Shown: piece after piece, positions 9,929-20,450 of the stretch | How positions within the stretch are numbered: position 1 is the stretch's first letter | How the letters are laid out: every line of letters starts with the position of its first letter | Origin: Aricia agestis | Lineage: Eukaryota; Arthropoda; Insecta; Lepidoptera; Lycaenidae | Direction of reading: 5' to 3' | Assembly (NCBI RefSeq): GCF_905147365.1 | Contig: NC_056412.1 | Coordinates: 5,634,001 to 5,698,000 of the forward strand | Length of the DNA: 64,000 bases | Notes under the pieces: generated by a model | Database searches by the model: none | What the model saw: only the letters and a program-made list of their open reading frames with translations | Told to the model about the DNA's origin: nothing | Translations under genes and position numbers: made by a program

Positions 9929-12900
9929 CTAATTGATTACATACAATTTAATCAGTTGGATCAATTATTACATTATTACTCTTTTATCGCCTCTTTCTTT
10001 GAAAGCATTATCAAGTACTGAAAGTCTAACAAAACTAATAAGAGTCAACATAAAATTGCTTCCCAATGAAGCTGTTCTTACACAAAGGCTGTTTTAAATT
10101 CTTATGAACTCAAACAGAATAAACAAGTAACCTCTACAACTCCGGTTAATGAGAAAATTAAACCGTCGACTACAACAATTGAATGATATTTAAGGGGTTG
10201 AGCGAGTAACGGCAAATTTGGATTAAAATTAGGTTATTTATCATTATGAAAAGTTGTAAAAAGGCAAAAACTTATTACTAGATGACGCTCGTGCCCCCAA
10301 CTCCGTTTCGCTGTTTTAAGTATACGTACGTCGTACAATTATAAAGTCGGTTTTTTAAATATATTGACTTATACAAATGTTTAATTATGCTAATTGTACT
10401 TGTTATATTGTGTGATAAGGTATAAAAATCACGTAGTGTATTTAGTAATCAATCTTTCATGCATACGCCCGTCATAGGTATAAATATTGTACCTAACGAT
10501 GATAAATAGCTTTGCTTTCATAATATTATAATATATTATATTCTCCGTATTTTTTAATAACAATTTTTAAAAGAATCTAAGTAACAGTTCAAAGTATAAC
10601 GTTTTCTTAGTCTACGTTATTTAAAACATCGTGTCAGAGTTGTTTTTGGTGTCACTAATGAGAAAAGAACCTAATTGAGGTGGTATTATGTAGATCGTAT
10701 ACTTATTTCATAGTATGATAATACGAGAGTCCAAATATGCATAATTTGAAAAAAAATGTGTTGATTGAATAAGATTTACCCCTTTGATACTCCAATTCAA
10801 TTTGTGAATTGAATTTTTATTCTATTATTGAAGACTGAATATCGCTTCGAATTCTTAATGATAATAATACAGGCGCAGGGACGCCAGACGACTAGGAATA
10901 AAGATTTATAGCATTGAAAAGTGTTCTTTATAGCTTGACAATAGATTCAGACATTTCAATGAACTAAATGCGTTTTGTTTGTGTTTTATTAGCAATGAAT
11001 GTTCCGAGTTGGATATAGGAAAACTGTCCTACTTTTATTGTTCCTTTTATTATCTAAAGCGTCTTATTTGTCTTGACTACTACTGCTTTAATCAAAGTTT
11101 TTATTGGCTAGGTGCTTTTATTAGATATTTGCTTACTTGTTTTTGCCTTTTTACGAAGCGAAAGAATTGTGTTTTATGAATTTCAGAATTCTAGCTTCCA
11201 AAATTTTCGACAAACAAAGATGATATTATATTACCAATTTTTTTTTTATAAAATACAATGATAATTGAAAAGTAAACTTCAACTTTTATGTAGGTAAATA
11301 ATGAAATATCTTTAAAGATAAATCTTTTAAATTGAAATACTATGAAATCAAATAGCAATGTCAATTTTAAACGCCTGCTAATATAATATAATAGAATTTT
11401 AGCGCCTTGATAAAAATTGATTCATCAGAAAGAGATTGCTTTTATTTCTTTACCTTTTGTTTTCATTGGATCTCAATTAAAATTGGCATCTAAATATCCA
11501 ACTCTAAGTAAACTCTGTTTCTAAAATATTTTCGAATCTATTAACCTAGTATTATAATTTTCATATTTTTAACCCTTACACAAATTTCCATAACACCTTA
11601 TATCTTTTCGATTATTCAGCAATTCTTATATGTATGTATATTTTAGTATATAAGTGGTTTTCGGGGCGATACATCGATCTAGCTAGGAATCATTTTTAGA
11701 AAATGTCATTTAATTCGTGTTTTATCGGATACCGAGCTATGCTCGGTCAAATAGCTAGTAATAATAAAATGTAATTTATCACTTTAGGAGACAACATTAT
11801 TAATAGGAATGAAATAGGGTTCTTTGAAGTGTATATTGGAAAAGCGTGTGAAAATCACGCTAACATCAAAGACGCGTGCAGCATCACTTCTAATAAAGGT
11901 GAGGACCGGCCAAGTGGAAACTACTGTCGACATACTTAATAAATTTAATATCTACGTCTTTGAAATACGCTTTCACCTCCTCTAGCCCTTGTTAGACATG
12001 GGTATGACTCTTGAGATAGGTTGGCTTTTGCAACTGCTTTTCAAATATTTAGAAGGTAGTTTTGGCAATATTTAAAAAAAATCAAAGAAGGTTTTAACCG
12101 ATAAGGATTACATTTTATTTAGTTTTTTAGCCCGTGATGGACAACACGAGCGACTAATAGAAGGGCACATTGGCAGTGCCGGATTTTAATTTTTCATGCG
12201 TTATTTTCGCTGCCCGCTGCCTTAGGACCCTGCTACCCCTAGGTCGTGGCCTATACGGCCTATTTATAAATTCCGGGCTCCATGTTGTCTGTAATTGTCT
12301 TAGGTTGACGTTGATTCTGCAAGCTTGGCACGGTTAGAAATAAAAGATGTGTGGGATTTGAGAGAAGTCATCGTCAAGTAACCATTTGTTTTCGAACTTC
12401 TATGTCAGTACTTTTTAACCTGCGGGTCCCGACCTCCTGGGCGTCATAAAGCTTTTATAGTGGTCTAGAGAACAATTTCAATAAAAAAAAAGATTTAAAA
12501 GATGGATAATTGACATACAAAGTAGGAGAATAATAACAAAAGGATATAATTATAAACATACATACATGCATGCACGATAAAAAAGCAAAAGGTGGGCTTA
12601 TGCGAAAAAAATTTTTCATACCAGGGCAGATTAAAAAAAAAAAACTGTTTTATGTTAACATACTTTAAATCTATCAAACGCTCAGTTTCAACGCGTCCAC
12701 TTCCGAGAACCTTAAAATCCCCAACGCTTTCATGTGGCGGTACTAATGTACGTCCATTTAACCGACAGATTGCGTGAACGATCCACTTATTCTGTAACAC
12801 TGCGTAATAGAATACCCTATACGCTATTTGCGTTAAAGGGTTTATCGCAGCTAGGAAATACGGTGTGTTCATGTTTTGTGGGATTATTCCTCGAACACAC

Positions 12901-13111
12901 GTATAAAGTGTAAAAGCTGGCGTGAGTCAAGGAAATGGGATGGAATACAGGAGGTATTATGTCGTTATCTCAAAATTTTACGTACAAAAATGTTTTTTCG
13001 ATACATATTGGAAGTACAATGTCAGTCTTAAAATATAATGGAAATGGTAGACTACGTTTTATTAATTACGAGCTTTTGCCCGCGGCTTCGCTCGCGTTAG
13101 TATATATATAT
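9927..13111. other. AT-rich DNA with partial repeat ends
   Basis: About 3.2 kb with no credible gene. 10280-10315 holds a worn family B start (actagatgacgc..ccaactccg). 11725-11760 ends ccgagctatgctcggtcaaatagctag, a recurrent lepidopteran-style repeat end. 13073-13100 holds gagcttttgcccgcggcttcgctcgcgttag, matching 44690-44715 inverted. A 125-codon minus frame (12495-12872) has hydrophobic and low-complexity stretches and no domain. Confidence 0.5.
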
Positions 13112-13668
13112 TGTTACGTGCTAGGGTTCGAAGATTTGGAGAGAAAGACCTGGTGACTCTCTTGAAGACTTTATTAACACTGCACTAAACACTAGGTCAC
13201 AACACTTAGCACTAAGTCCAAACACTAATCACTAGGTCCAATCACTAAGCACTATCACTGTCCTAGGTCGTAGCCAAGTCGCAGGTTTCACTGGTTCACT
13301 CACTATTGATCACTTGTGTTCACTCCGAAATCGCCTTGATGATCGCTCGAACCGAACTGACTTGTCGGGCCTGCCTTCGGCTCTTTTTATATGGCGAGAC
13401 GAATTCCAGAAATTTCCCGATTCACGTAAACAAGTAAACAACCGTGGGAAATTTCTTAGAGGCTCGGGCATGTACCACAATAAAACTGCCGTCCTTGCGA
13501 TAAGTGCAGTAAGTTGAATTTAATTTAGACCTTATGGACTCAGTCATAAGGTCTAAATTCAAACACGCTAACAAATAAAGGGTAAACACGTAAACAAACA
13601 TTAGACCCTTCTAGAAGGTTCGAGTATGTACTTGCGCACCACGTGTCCGTATACCATGTACCGTAACA
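13112..13668 (-). repeat. Ty3-type 3' LTR
   Basis: Bounded by TGTTACG...CGTAACA. On the element's strand a TATA-like motif (atataaaaag, 13383-13392) precedes an AATAAA signal (13170-13175), the order expected for U3 then R. A hairpin, tagaccttatg..cataaggtcta, lies near 13526-13555. Confidence 0.95.
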
Positions 13669-13680
13669 CTACTCCCCTCT
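13669..13680 (-). promoter_or_regulatory. Polypurine tract
   Basis: On the minus strand agaggggagtag lies immediately before the LTR TGTTACGG. This is the usual plus-strand primer position for reverse transcription. The ORF stop codon overlaps its upstream edge. Confidence 0.85.
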
Positions 13681-15773
13681 TAGAGATGCTCGTCCCGAGC
13701 ATCATTGTTACTGCCATGGTAACGCGCCACGCTGTTCCTACGACTACTCCTGGTCTGTGGACCCTTTACAGCAGCGCAAGTAATACATCTGTGGCACCAA
13801 TCCTGCACATCATCTCTCCAATGCAACCAGAAGAATCGTTCTCGCACTTTCCTTAGCATCCTCTTGACACCTAGATGACTCCCTGATACGCCCTCATGTA
13901 TCTCGCGGAGAACATCTGGTACTCTTGCCCTTGGGACAATTATCTGAAAATAGAACTCTCTGCCGTTAGCCTTCTGCCATTTCCGATAGAGTATTCCATC
14001 CTGCAGTATCAGACTGTCCCATTGCTCCCAGTACGCCTTTGTGACAGTGCCAGTGGGTGCAACCTCACTCCAGATTGGTTTTACGTCACCCCGCTTCTTC
14101 CATGTGATGATGTGCCGAAGGTCGTCATCTCTTTCTTGAGCCCTTCTCATAGCTTCATTCTCCGTGTGCCCCAAATTACTTGTTCTCTTTGTTCCGCTCC
14201 GTGCCTGGGAGGTAACAGTTACCGGGGCTTTCTCCGCGTCATCCAGTACTCGCCCCTTATTTCTGGATTCTATTCGTTCCCCGTGATTCCGGGTAGGGGA
14301 CGAAACCGCTTGCTTCTTCAACTCCTCCATTTGTTCCTCGATCCTTTTTATCCTTGCCATCTGGGTCTTCTTCTGCGGACAGTTTAGCTGAAGATGGCCC
14401 CTCTCACCACACTTATAGCACATGGCTTCAAATCTTTTCCTCGTAGAAGCCTTAACTTCCTTGACTTCTTCAGAGACCTTGTGGATCTTATGGGTCTGCC
14501 GTATGTCATGGCGCACAGCCTCGACTTCCAAAGCATGCGCTAATGCTTCCTTTAGCGAGGTATGGTGACCAAGTCTTACTGCAGCCCTGACCTCCAAGTC
14601 TTTGATTCCATCGACAAATCCTTGAACAATATTTGTGTCGACCATCTTGGTGTCGGCTCCTGGATATGCTTTCCTGACGAGTTTTTCAATTTCCAACGCC
14701 CATTGTTGAAGTCCTTCTCCTGAACGTTGGACTCTGTCACGCAGTTGGGCACGGAACACGTGCTCCAGGTGTCGCTCCCCGTATCTGGATTCCAGTGCCT
14801 CCATCAGGTCTTGGAAACCATTTCCCGTATGTGGCAGTGCCTCCAGAATCGACACAGCTTGCCCTCTGAGTGCAACAGTGAGAGCGGTCAAGCATTGCTC
14901 CTCCGTCCATCCGTTTGCGGTAGCAACAGTCTGAAATTGCCGACGATAAGCGTTCCAAGAAGTAGTGCCGTCGTACGGTGGCACCTTTACTCTTGGTCCT
15001 TGCGCCACACCAGTGACTCCACTAGACACCGCAACTCCCGTAGTTTCTAGGCGCACTACTCTCTTCTGTAGTTCTGTGAATCCGGTTTTCAAATTTTCCA
15101 CAACCGTCTCTAACCCAGTAACTCGTTCTTTCATTACGTCGACATCTTTTCGAAGCTTAACCACCGTGTCACTGACATCCTTTATGGCCAGAAGCGCTTT
15201 CTCTTGGAGGTCCTTTTGTTGCTCTTGAGACTCCTGCAAAGCGCCGAGCTTGCGGTCTTGTGACTCCTGCAAAGCGCCGAGCTTGCGGTCTTGTGATTCT
15301 TGCAGAGCCTGAATTAACTCAATTAGGCTTTGTAATTGGGGAGCCACTTGAGGGGCCGCAGAAGCTACGGGCGATGCATGGTGGCTGGAGCCAGTAGGCA
15401 GGGGTTGAGCAGACGGAGCTCGGTGGGCGGAGCTAATGGGCGTGGCCTGAGTGAGCGTGGCCTGGTGGGCGGAGCCAGTGGGCGTGGCCATGCCCAAAGT
15501 GGGAGGAGCCTGAGGAGCGTGGCCAGTGGGCGTGTCCCGGTGGACGGAGCCAGTGGGCGTGGCTTCAGCCAAAGTGGGCGGAGCCTGGTGGGCGTGGCCA
15601 GTGGGCGGAGCCATGTGGGCGGGGCCAGTGGGTGGGGCCTGTCCCTCAGTGGGCGGAGCTTGGTCCCCAGTGGGTGTGGCCTCCGCAACTCCTCTCTCGG
15701 AGTCAATGGCAGCAGCTCGCTGCGCCCTTGTCCTGACACTCCCCTTGAAGTCCTCTCTCGGAGTCAATGGCAT
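13680..15773 (-). CDS. Gag / integrase zinc-binding fusion protein
   Basis: An uninterrupted frame of about 697 codons; the ATG at 15773 lies just after the primer-binding site (an upstream in-frame TTG is less likely). Residues ~1-130 are Pro/Thr-rich repeats of the type ATPTG/APPTG. A predicted coiled coil follows with tandem LQESQDRKLGA units. Next comes a Ty3-type Gag core (WNAYRRQFQ, RDRVQR, EALAHALEVE) and a CCHC zinc knuckle (CYKCGERGHLQLNC, ~450). The C-terminus, from about YWEQWDSLILQDGILYRKW on, is the segment that precedes integrase in Ty3 Pol. It includes the H2C2 zinc-binding domain ending CHRCITC. No protease DTG/DSG motif, RT box or integrase DDE core is present. The family normally has a Pol of more than 1000 residues, so an in-frame internal deletion made this fusion. 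It binds element RNA by inference only. Confidence 0.9.
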   Translation of the reverse strand: MPLTPREDFKGSVRTRAQRAAAIDSERGVAEATPTGDQAPPTEGQAPPTGPAHMAPPTGHAHQAPPTLAEATPTGSVHRDTPTGHAPQAPPTLGMATPTGSAHQATLTQATPISSAHRAPSAQPLPTGSSHHASPVASAAPQVAPQLQSLIELIQALQESQDRKLGALQESQDRKLGALQESQEQQKDLQEKALLAIKDVSDTVVKLRKDVDVMKERVTGLETVVENLKTGFTELQKRVVRLETTGVAVSSGVTGVAQGPRVKVPPYDGTTSWNAYRRQFQTVATANGWTEEQCLTALTVALRGQAVSILEALPHTGNGFQDLMEALESRYGERHLEHVFRAQLRDRVQRSGEGLQQWALEIEKLVRKAYPGADTKMVDTNIVQGFVDGIKDLEVRAAVRLGHHTSLKEALAHALEVEAVRHDIRQTHKIHKVSEEVKEVKASTRKRFEAMCYKCGERGHLQLNCPQKKTQMARIKRIEEQMEELKKQAVSSPTRNHGERIESRNKGRVLDDAEKAPVTVTSQARSGTKRTSNLGHTENEAMRRAQERDDDLRHIITWKKRGDVKPIWSEVAPTGTVTKAYWEQWDSLILQDGILYRKWQKANGREFYFQIIVPRARVPDVLREIHEGVSGSHLGVKRMLRKVRERFFWLHWRDDVQDWCHRCITCAAVKGPQTRSSRRNSVARYHGSNNDARDEHL
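15226..15690 (-). repeat. GC-rich coding repeats in gag 5' part
   Basis: 15408-15690 is made of alternating gtgggcgtggcc / gtgggcggagcc units (plus-strand reading) encoding Pro/Thr/Ala-rich peptide on the minus strand. 15226-15310 is a 36-bp-class duplication encoding LQESQDRKLGA twice. The composition stands out sharply from the AT-rich surroundings and creates long spurious open frames on the plus strand. Confidence 0.85.
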
Positions 15774-15780
15774 CTCCAAA

Positions 15781-15798
15781 TCCCACTTCTGACACCAG
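15781..15798 (-). promoter_or_regulatory. Primer-binding site (tRNA-Leu type)
   Basis: On the minus strand, two bases inside the LTR, the sequence TGGTGTCAGAAGTGGGA begins. Its complement (tcccacttctgacacca) is, from memory, the 3' end of tRNA-Leu including CCA. Confidence 0.8.
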
Positions 15799-15799
15799 T

Positions 15800-16360
15800 T
15801 GTTACGTGCTAGGGTTCGAAGATTTGGAGAGAAAGACCTGGTGACTCTCTTGAAGACTTTATTAACACTGCACTAAACAATAGGTCACAACACTTAGCAC
15901 TAAGTCCAAACACTAATCACTAGGTCCAATCACTAAGCACTATCACTGTCCTTCTTAGGTCGTAGCCAAGTCGCAGGTTTCACTGGTTCACTCACTATTG
16001 ATCACTTGTGTTCACTCCGAAATCGCCTTGATGATCGCTCGAACCGAACTGACTTGCCGGGCCTGCCTGCGGCTCTTTTTATATGGCGAGACGAATTCCA
16101 GAAATTTCCCGATTCACGTAAACAAGTAAACAACCGTGGGAAATTTCTCGGAGGCTCGGGCATGTACCACAATAAAACTGCCGTCCTTGCGATAAGTGCA
16201 GTAAGTTGAATTTAATTTAGACCTTATGGACTCAGTCATAAGGTCTAAATTCAAACACGCTAACAAATAAAGGGTAAACACGTAAACAAACATTAGACCC
16301 TTCTAGAAGGTTCGAGTATGTACTTGCGCACCACGTGTCCGTATACCATGTACCGTAACA
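15800..16360 (-). repeat. Ty3-type 5' LTR
   Basis: Same ends and internal signals as the partner LTR. It has an extra 4 bp (gtccttcttagg versus gtcctagg) and about five substitutions relative to 13112-13668. Confidence 0.95.
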
Positions 16361-17377
16361 ATATATATAGAAAGTTTATTAAGAAGTTCAGGATCCACGA
16401 ACCATATTATGGTGCACTCATGGGCTGTTCGGTGCAAAGTTAATAATTGCTAGTAATTAAATTATGGATAGCTGCACAACCGAGCCCTGATTGACACTTG
16501 AATTAGGTGCCGACCAGTAATGACTAATCCGCTAGGTAAGCCAATTTAATCAATTATGCTGCCGTCTGCGATTTGGTTCTAAGGCACACAACCACTGGGA
16601 CTAGAGCTGAGCCCTAATTTGAGATCAAGTCACTCTAATAATAGGAACCACAAACTAATTTCGGATTATTTTTAACAGAATTGTATAAGGCGATGTTTCG
16701 ATTGTAATGTTGGTAATTTTTCCAACGATAAACATTCTAGACAAGGCTTTATATAAATGGCGGATAATAATTATGAGAAACATTCAGCGAATCAAGAACG
16801 CAAACGCGTTCATGAGCAAAGCAAATCGTTTGACGCCCAGGATATCTCTCGATTTTGGTATGTGGGAATTGTGGGTATTGCCACAGGTATATCAAGTAAA
16901 TAAATTCCTGGAAACTATTCTGTGTTCATCATTTAGTCCCGTTTGGCCAAATACCTGGAAACAGCAGCGCCGTCAAAGCTAAAGCTCCTCTCAATGAACA
17001 TTGAACACCGACTGTCAACTAAACTGAAGCATCAAAGCCTTTAGCTAAGTCGATACATTTGATAACTTCGACAGCAAAGCTACAAATTAAATTGTATATA
17101 ATTTGACAAGGTATGACTGAGTGCAATAGTGTTATCTGCAATATTGCCTCAGTAGCATACTCCAGGAATTCTATTCAGTGAGTAAATATAATTTCAGGAT
17201 CGCTGCAAATGAATGATATGACGATCCGTAGCCACCTCACAGCACATATTTTGAAGTATAGAGCAGTGCTCCTTCGAATTACGAAATAATAATATTAATT
17301 CGTGAGATTCCCTAAGCTTGGTGTAGTTTGTCTTGACTCTTCTTCATTGGTTGCGGGTGCATAGCTTGAGAGCATCC
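16361..17377. other. AT-rich DNA, nothing recognised
   Basis: The continuation of the TA-rich target site and then unique-looking sequence. A 91-codon plus frame at 16707-16982 has no domain. Confidence 0.5.
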
Positions 17378-17655
17378 AAATAAGGGGCCAAACGAGCAAA
17401 CGGGTCACCTGATGGAAAGCAACTTCCGTCGCCCATGGACACTCGCAGCATCAGAAGAGCCGCAGGTGCGTTGCCGGCCTTTTAAGAGGGAATAGGGGAG
17501 GGTAGGGAAGGGAATAGGGTAGGGGATTGGGCCTCCGGTAAACTCACTCACTCGGCGAAACACAGCGCAAGCGCTGTTTCACGCCGGTTTTCTATGAGAA
17601 CGTGGTATTTCTCCGGTCGAGCCGGCCCATTCGTGCCGAAGCATGGCTCTCCCAC
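17378..17655 (-). mobile_element. SINE, family A (minus)
   Basis: Tail start taaggggccaaacgagc, head end catggctctcccac. The ccctatt block is shorter than in other copies, which accounts for its smaller size. The poly(A) is almost gone, suggesting an older copy. Confidence 0.85.
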
Positions 17656-17740
17656 GTATAGAATACTGATCATTAATCAAACATCAATATAATATTATAT
17701 CGAACATAAGATAGTTAGCCGAGCACCAGCTTAGCTCAAA

Positions 17741-17796
17741 AATAACCTTAAATTAGGATCTACAATTTTGATTGTAGATCCTAATTTAAGGTTATT
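17741..17796. repeat. Perfect 26-bp-arm hairpin
   Basis: aataaccttaaattaggatc plus tacaat is followed by the 4-nt loop tttg and an exact reverse complement. There are no flanking features to explain it. Confidence 0.95.
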
Positions 17797-17912
17797 TATA
17801 TGACCTTCGCAGTCGGATAAGGATAAAAAGTTTGTTACCATCTAACAACTTACGTAATTCACATTTCAGCAGAGTTATCTGAAATGAAAAAGTTGTTACC
17901 TATCTTTATTAG

Positions 17913-18125
17913 ACCAGCGGGGCTAAAATGGTCACATTTAGCAATTCCTCTCAATCAATTCAGCAAATGAATTGTCAAAACTGTCAAACTGACAAATGTC
18001 AAATCAGTACAAAAATACAGAAATGAATTGCAAGCAAAGCTGTTGCATTTTGCGATTTTAGAAAAACGAATCATATTATGATTCATATCATGATTCTTCA
18101 AAGCGACCATTTTAGCCCCGCTGGT
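17913..18125. mobile_element. MITE with accagcggggctaaaatggtc ends
   Basis: The left end accagcggggctaaaatgg is matched by ccattttagccccgctggt at the right. The interior contains several tgtcaaa/tttgaca half-sites and atcatattatgattcat. Non-coding; the small minus frame across it is a shadow. Confidence 0.88.
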
Positions 18126-18445
18126 ATCGGCTTCTGAGCCGATACTAGTGTGAGAATTTCTTATTATGAAATTCACGTATTATATTTTTATCTTATGGGT
18201 CAAACGTCCATACATTCTAACTCTCGCCTAAAACGCAATATTATTTTTACATAGTTGGGTAAAAATAATAGCATGTCATCATAATTCAGTCGATAAATAA
18301 AATTCCTAAGCTGCACGCGTCGGGGCTCTACATGGGAGAAATCTCTAAGAGCGGGCCATGTAGCTCTAGTGCGTTGCGGACTGCAGTGTACCGTGTCATC
18401 GCAATTGACGTATTGTATACCAATAGTAATATGCGATAAAAATAA
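18126..18445. other. Unassigned DNA
   Basis: Contains a weak inverted motif (ggggctctacatgg near 18323 against ccatgtagctct at 18357), perhaps a worn MITE. No gene. Confidence 0.45.
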
Positions 18446-18590
18446 TCCATACTAATATTATAAACGCGAAAGTGTGTCTGTCTGTTACCTCTTCACGCCC
18501 AAACCGCTGAACCGATTTTGCTGAAATACGGCGTGGAGATACTTTGAGTCCCAGGAAAGGACATATCGTCGTTGCAAAGATCGTCGTTTT
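18446..18590 (-). repeat. Interspersed repeat, family B (minus, partial)
   Basis: Begins ccatactaatattataaacg, then gtgtgtctgtctgtta, cttcacgcccaaaccgctga and actttgagtccc. The same text recurs at 21501, 38351, 46452, 57844 and 63652 in one orientation or the other. On its own strand family B runs from actagatgacgcccgcaactc through tcctatgtcctttcccggga to a CAGA-rich end. Non-coding. Confidence 0.85.
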
Positions 18591-18906
18591 TTTGCATTTT
18601 TGTATTCAGAATTTTAAGAGCTATCGACTAGAAAAACTCTTATGTTCATATATAGACAATTGCCTTAGCTAGAACTCTTTTTTAAAATATCCTATGTGTG
18701 AGCGTGCATAATAATAAATTACCAAACGATGTGCGGCCACAACACTGTATCTTCCACTTGATCACCCTGTTCCCTGCCGCTTCAATTATTACGTTCGACG
18801 GTGCTACACATAATTATAATTTAATTAATGTGGAATTTGTCATAAATTAATATACAGGGTGTAACGAAACAAAGCGATAATACTTTAGGGTGCGTATGTG
18901 TAACTT

Positions 18907-19182
18907 AGGGCTCATACACGGAACTGCGATGCGACGTCGCGTCGCTGACAGAAACATTCCAATCTCATATTAAGCCCCAATTTCACCAACGTATGTTAGT
19001 GTTAACAGCTTGTTAAAATAACAAGTCTTCTCTTTCATTCATAAGAAAAATGAAAGAGGTAACGTGATACTAATTAGAGCATTAACTTTAACAGTCGTTG
19101 GTGAAATTGGGGCTAAACTAAACACTTTAAAATTCTCATAAATTTGCGGTGCGACGTCGCATCGCAGTTTTGTGTACGAGCT
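18907..19182. mobile_element. Nested pair of MITEs
   Basis: The outer element has gaactgcgatgcgacgtcgc on the left and gcgacgtcgcatcgcagttt on the right. Inside it, 18970-19116 is a second element with ends ttaagccccaatttcaccaa and ttggtgaaattggggctaa. The inner one is therefore the younger insertion. A tacagggtgtaacgaaac fragment (18854-18900) lies just upstream and resembles the element end at 52509. Confidence 0.85.
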
Positions 19183-19504
19183 TTTATAGTAAGGTACAGT
19201 CGCCATATTAAATCGTCCCCTTTTTTTAAAAACGTTATAAAAAAATAAAATAAAATACTACATAAATCATACATCAAACTTTAGCTACTCTATTCCTTTA
19301 TTCTTAAAAATAATTAAAAATGCGTTAACGATTTCAGGAAAATACTTACTCATATTTTCAAAATTTATTTTTGGGCTCCTAATTCCGTCCCTTTACTATA
19401 AATATATTAAAGGGATAAATATAATATATTTATTTTTAGTATTTGTTGTTGTAGCGGCAACAATATATTATGTAACACAATTCCTGAAAATTTCAGAAGT
19501 CTAG
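19183..19504. other. AT-rich DNA leading into family D repeat
   Basis: No gene. From about 19430 the text (tagtatttgttgttgtagcg, ttcagaagtctagctatagc) matches the family D copy near 55755-56010. Confidence 0.6.
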
Positions 19505-19612
19505 CTATAGCGGTTCTCGAGATAGAGCCTGGAGAGACAGACAGACGGACAGACAACGAAGTTTCAGTAATAGGGTCCCATTTTTACCTTTTGGTTACGG
19601 AACTCTAAAAAA
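19505..19612 (-). repeat. Family D repeat end
   Basis: tcgagatagagcctggagag, a gacagacggacagac run, aatagggtccca and ggttacggaactct parallel 56010-56178. Confidence 0.75.
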
Positions 19613-19766
19613 AAAACATATTTTTCTACACTTTCAAGCAAAAAGAAGTGATATGAACGTTCGAACGTCTTGGGGACGATATTAGGTTCATGTAAGGGGA
19701 CGATATTAGGAAATTTTAATTTTTTTTGTTCATCTATTTAAACAATTATTATTCTTCCAAGATAGA

Positions 19767-20109
19767 GACTTCCAAGGTAGAAACAATAATAACATCCTTA
19801 TAATATGAACTAAAAAGTATTAAATATTTTTTCCTATCTAATAGTGCCTTTTCCGAATTCGGCTAAAACTACTATTTCTGTACTCAATCTTCATCATTTT
19901 GAAGTCGGTACCAGATAGCTGAATCTTCAGTCTGCCAGAATATTTGAAACTTTTGTAACTGGCACCGAATTCAAAATTATGAAGATTGAGTACAGAAATA
20001 GTAGAGTTTTAGCCGAATTCGGAAAAAGGCACTATTAGATAGGAAAAATTATTAAATACTTTTTAGTTCATATTATGAGGATTTTATTATTGCTTTTACC
20101 CTGGAAGTC
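19767..20109. mobile_element. Long foldback, about 150-bp arms and 43-bp loop
   Basis: The left arm runs from gacttccaaggtagaaacaa to about gtcggtaccag (19915). The right arm runs from ctggcaccgaattc (19959) to ccctggaagtc. Arms agree closely over aactaaaaagtattaaat, ctatctaatagtgcctttt, ccgaattcggctaaaac and ctatttctgtactcaatctt. No ORF. The duplex is long enough to be a dsRNA source if transcribed. Confidence 0.92.
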
Positions 20110-20188
20110 GGTTTTAATTTTTTGTTAAAAATAATAATTTCACTCTTTTTAGTTACCTAGTAAACTATCGATTATATAGATATATTTG

Positions 20189-20450
20189 ACGACCTCTGTG
20201 GCTCAGTGGTGAGCGCGTCGGTAGCTCAAGCCGGGGGTCGCGGGTTCGAATCCCGCCGACGGAACAAAAAGTATTCAATGTTCCCGGGTCTGGATGTGTA
20301 TTAAATATATGTATGATATAATAAAAATCTTAAATATATGTATAGTATAAAGTATTAAATATATTTCCGTTGTCTGGTACCTGTAACACAAGTCCTTTAG
20401 GTACTTAGCACGGGGCCAGACTGACGTGGTGTGAAGCGTCCATAGATATT
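20189..20450 (+). mobile_element. tRNA-derived SINE
   Basis: The head carries an A-box-like tggctcagtggtgagcg (about 20199) and a perfect B box gggttcgaatccc (20242-20254), the spacing of a tRNA-type pol III promoter. It is followed by non-tRNA body (gttcccgggtctggatgtgt, ctggtacctgtaacacaag). The tRNA fold is incomplete and the body continues without a T terminator after the head, so it is a SINE and not a tRNA gene. Confidence 0.85.

Larger units (their letters stand above)
13112..16360 (-). mobile_element. Compact non-autonomous Ty3-type LTR retrotransposon
   Basis: Two LTRs (557 and 561 bp) flank 2131 bp of internal sequence. On the minus strand the order is 5' LTR (15800-16360), an 18-nt primer-binding site matching the 3' end of tRNA-Leu, one ORF, a purine-rich tract agaggggagtag, and the 3' LTR (13112-13668). 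The repeated atat at 13108-13111 and 16361-16364 is a possible 4-bp target duplication inside a TA-rich site. The LTRs differ by five or so substitutions and one 4-bp indel, so the insertion is fairly recent. Protease, RT, RNase H and the integrase core are absent. Confidence 0.93.

Noticed and set aside
12495..12872. 125-codon minus-strand protein
   Set aside because: Low-complexity Phe/Tyr/Leu-rich C-terminus, no domain, no transcript signals; chance frame in AT-rich DNA.
13896..15228. Other plus-strand open frames opposite gag
   Set aside because: Shadows of the minus-strand Gag frame.
15336..15812. 158-codon plus-strand protein, Gly/Arg/Ser-rich
   Set aside because: It is the antisense of the GC-rich gag repeats; composition follows the repeat and no domain is present.
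20189..20262. Functional tRNA gene
   Set aside because: A and B boxes are present, but the cloverleaf is incomplete and a SINE body follows without a terminator.
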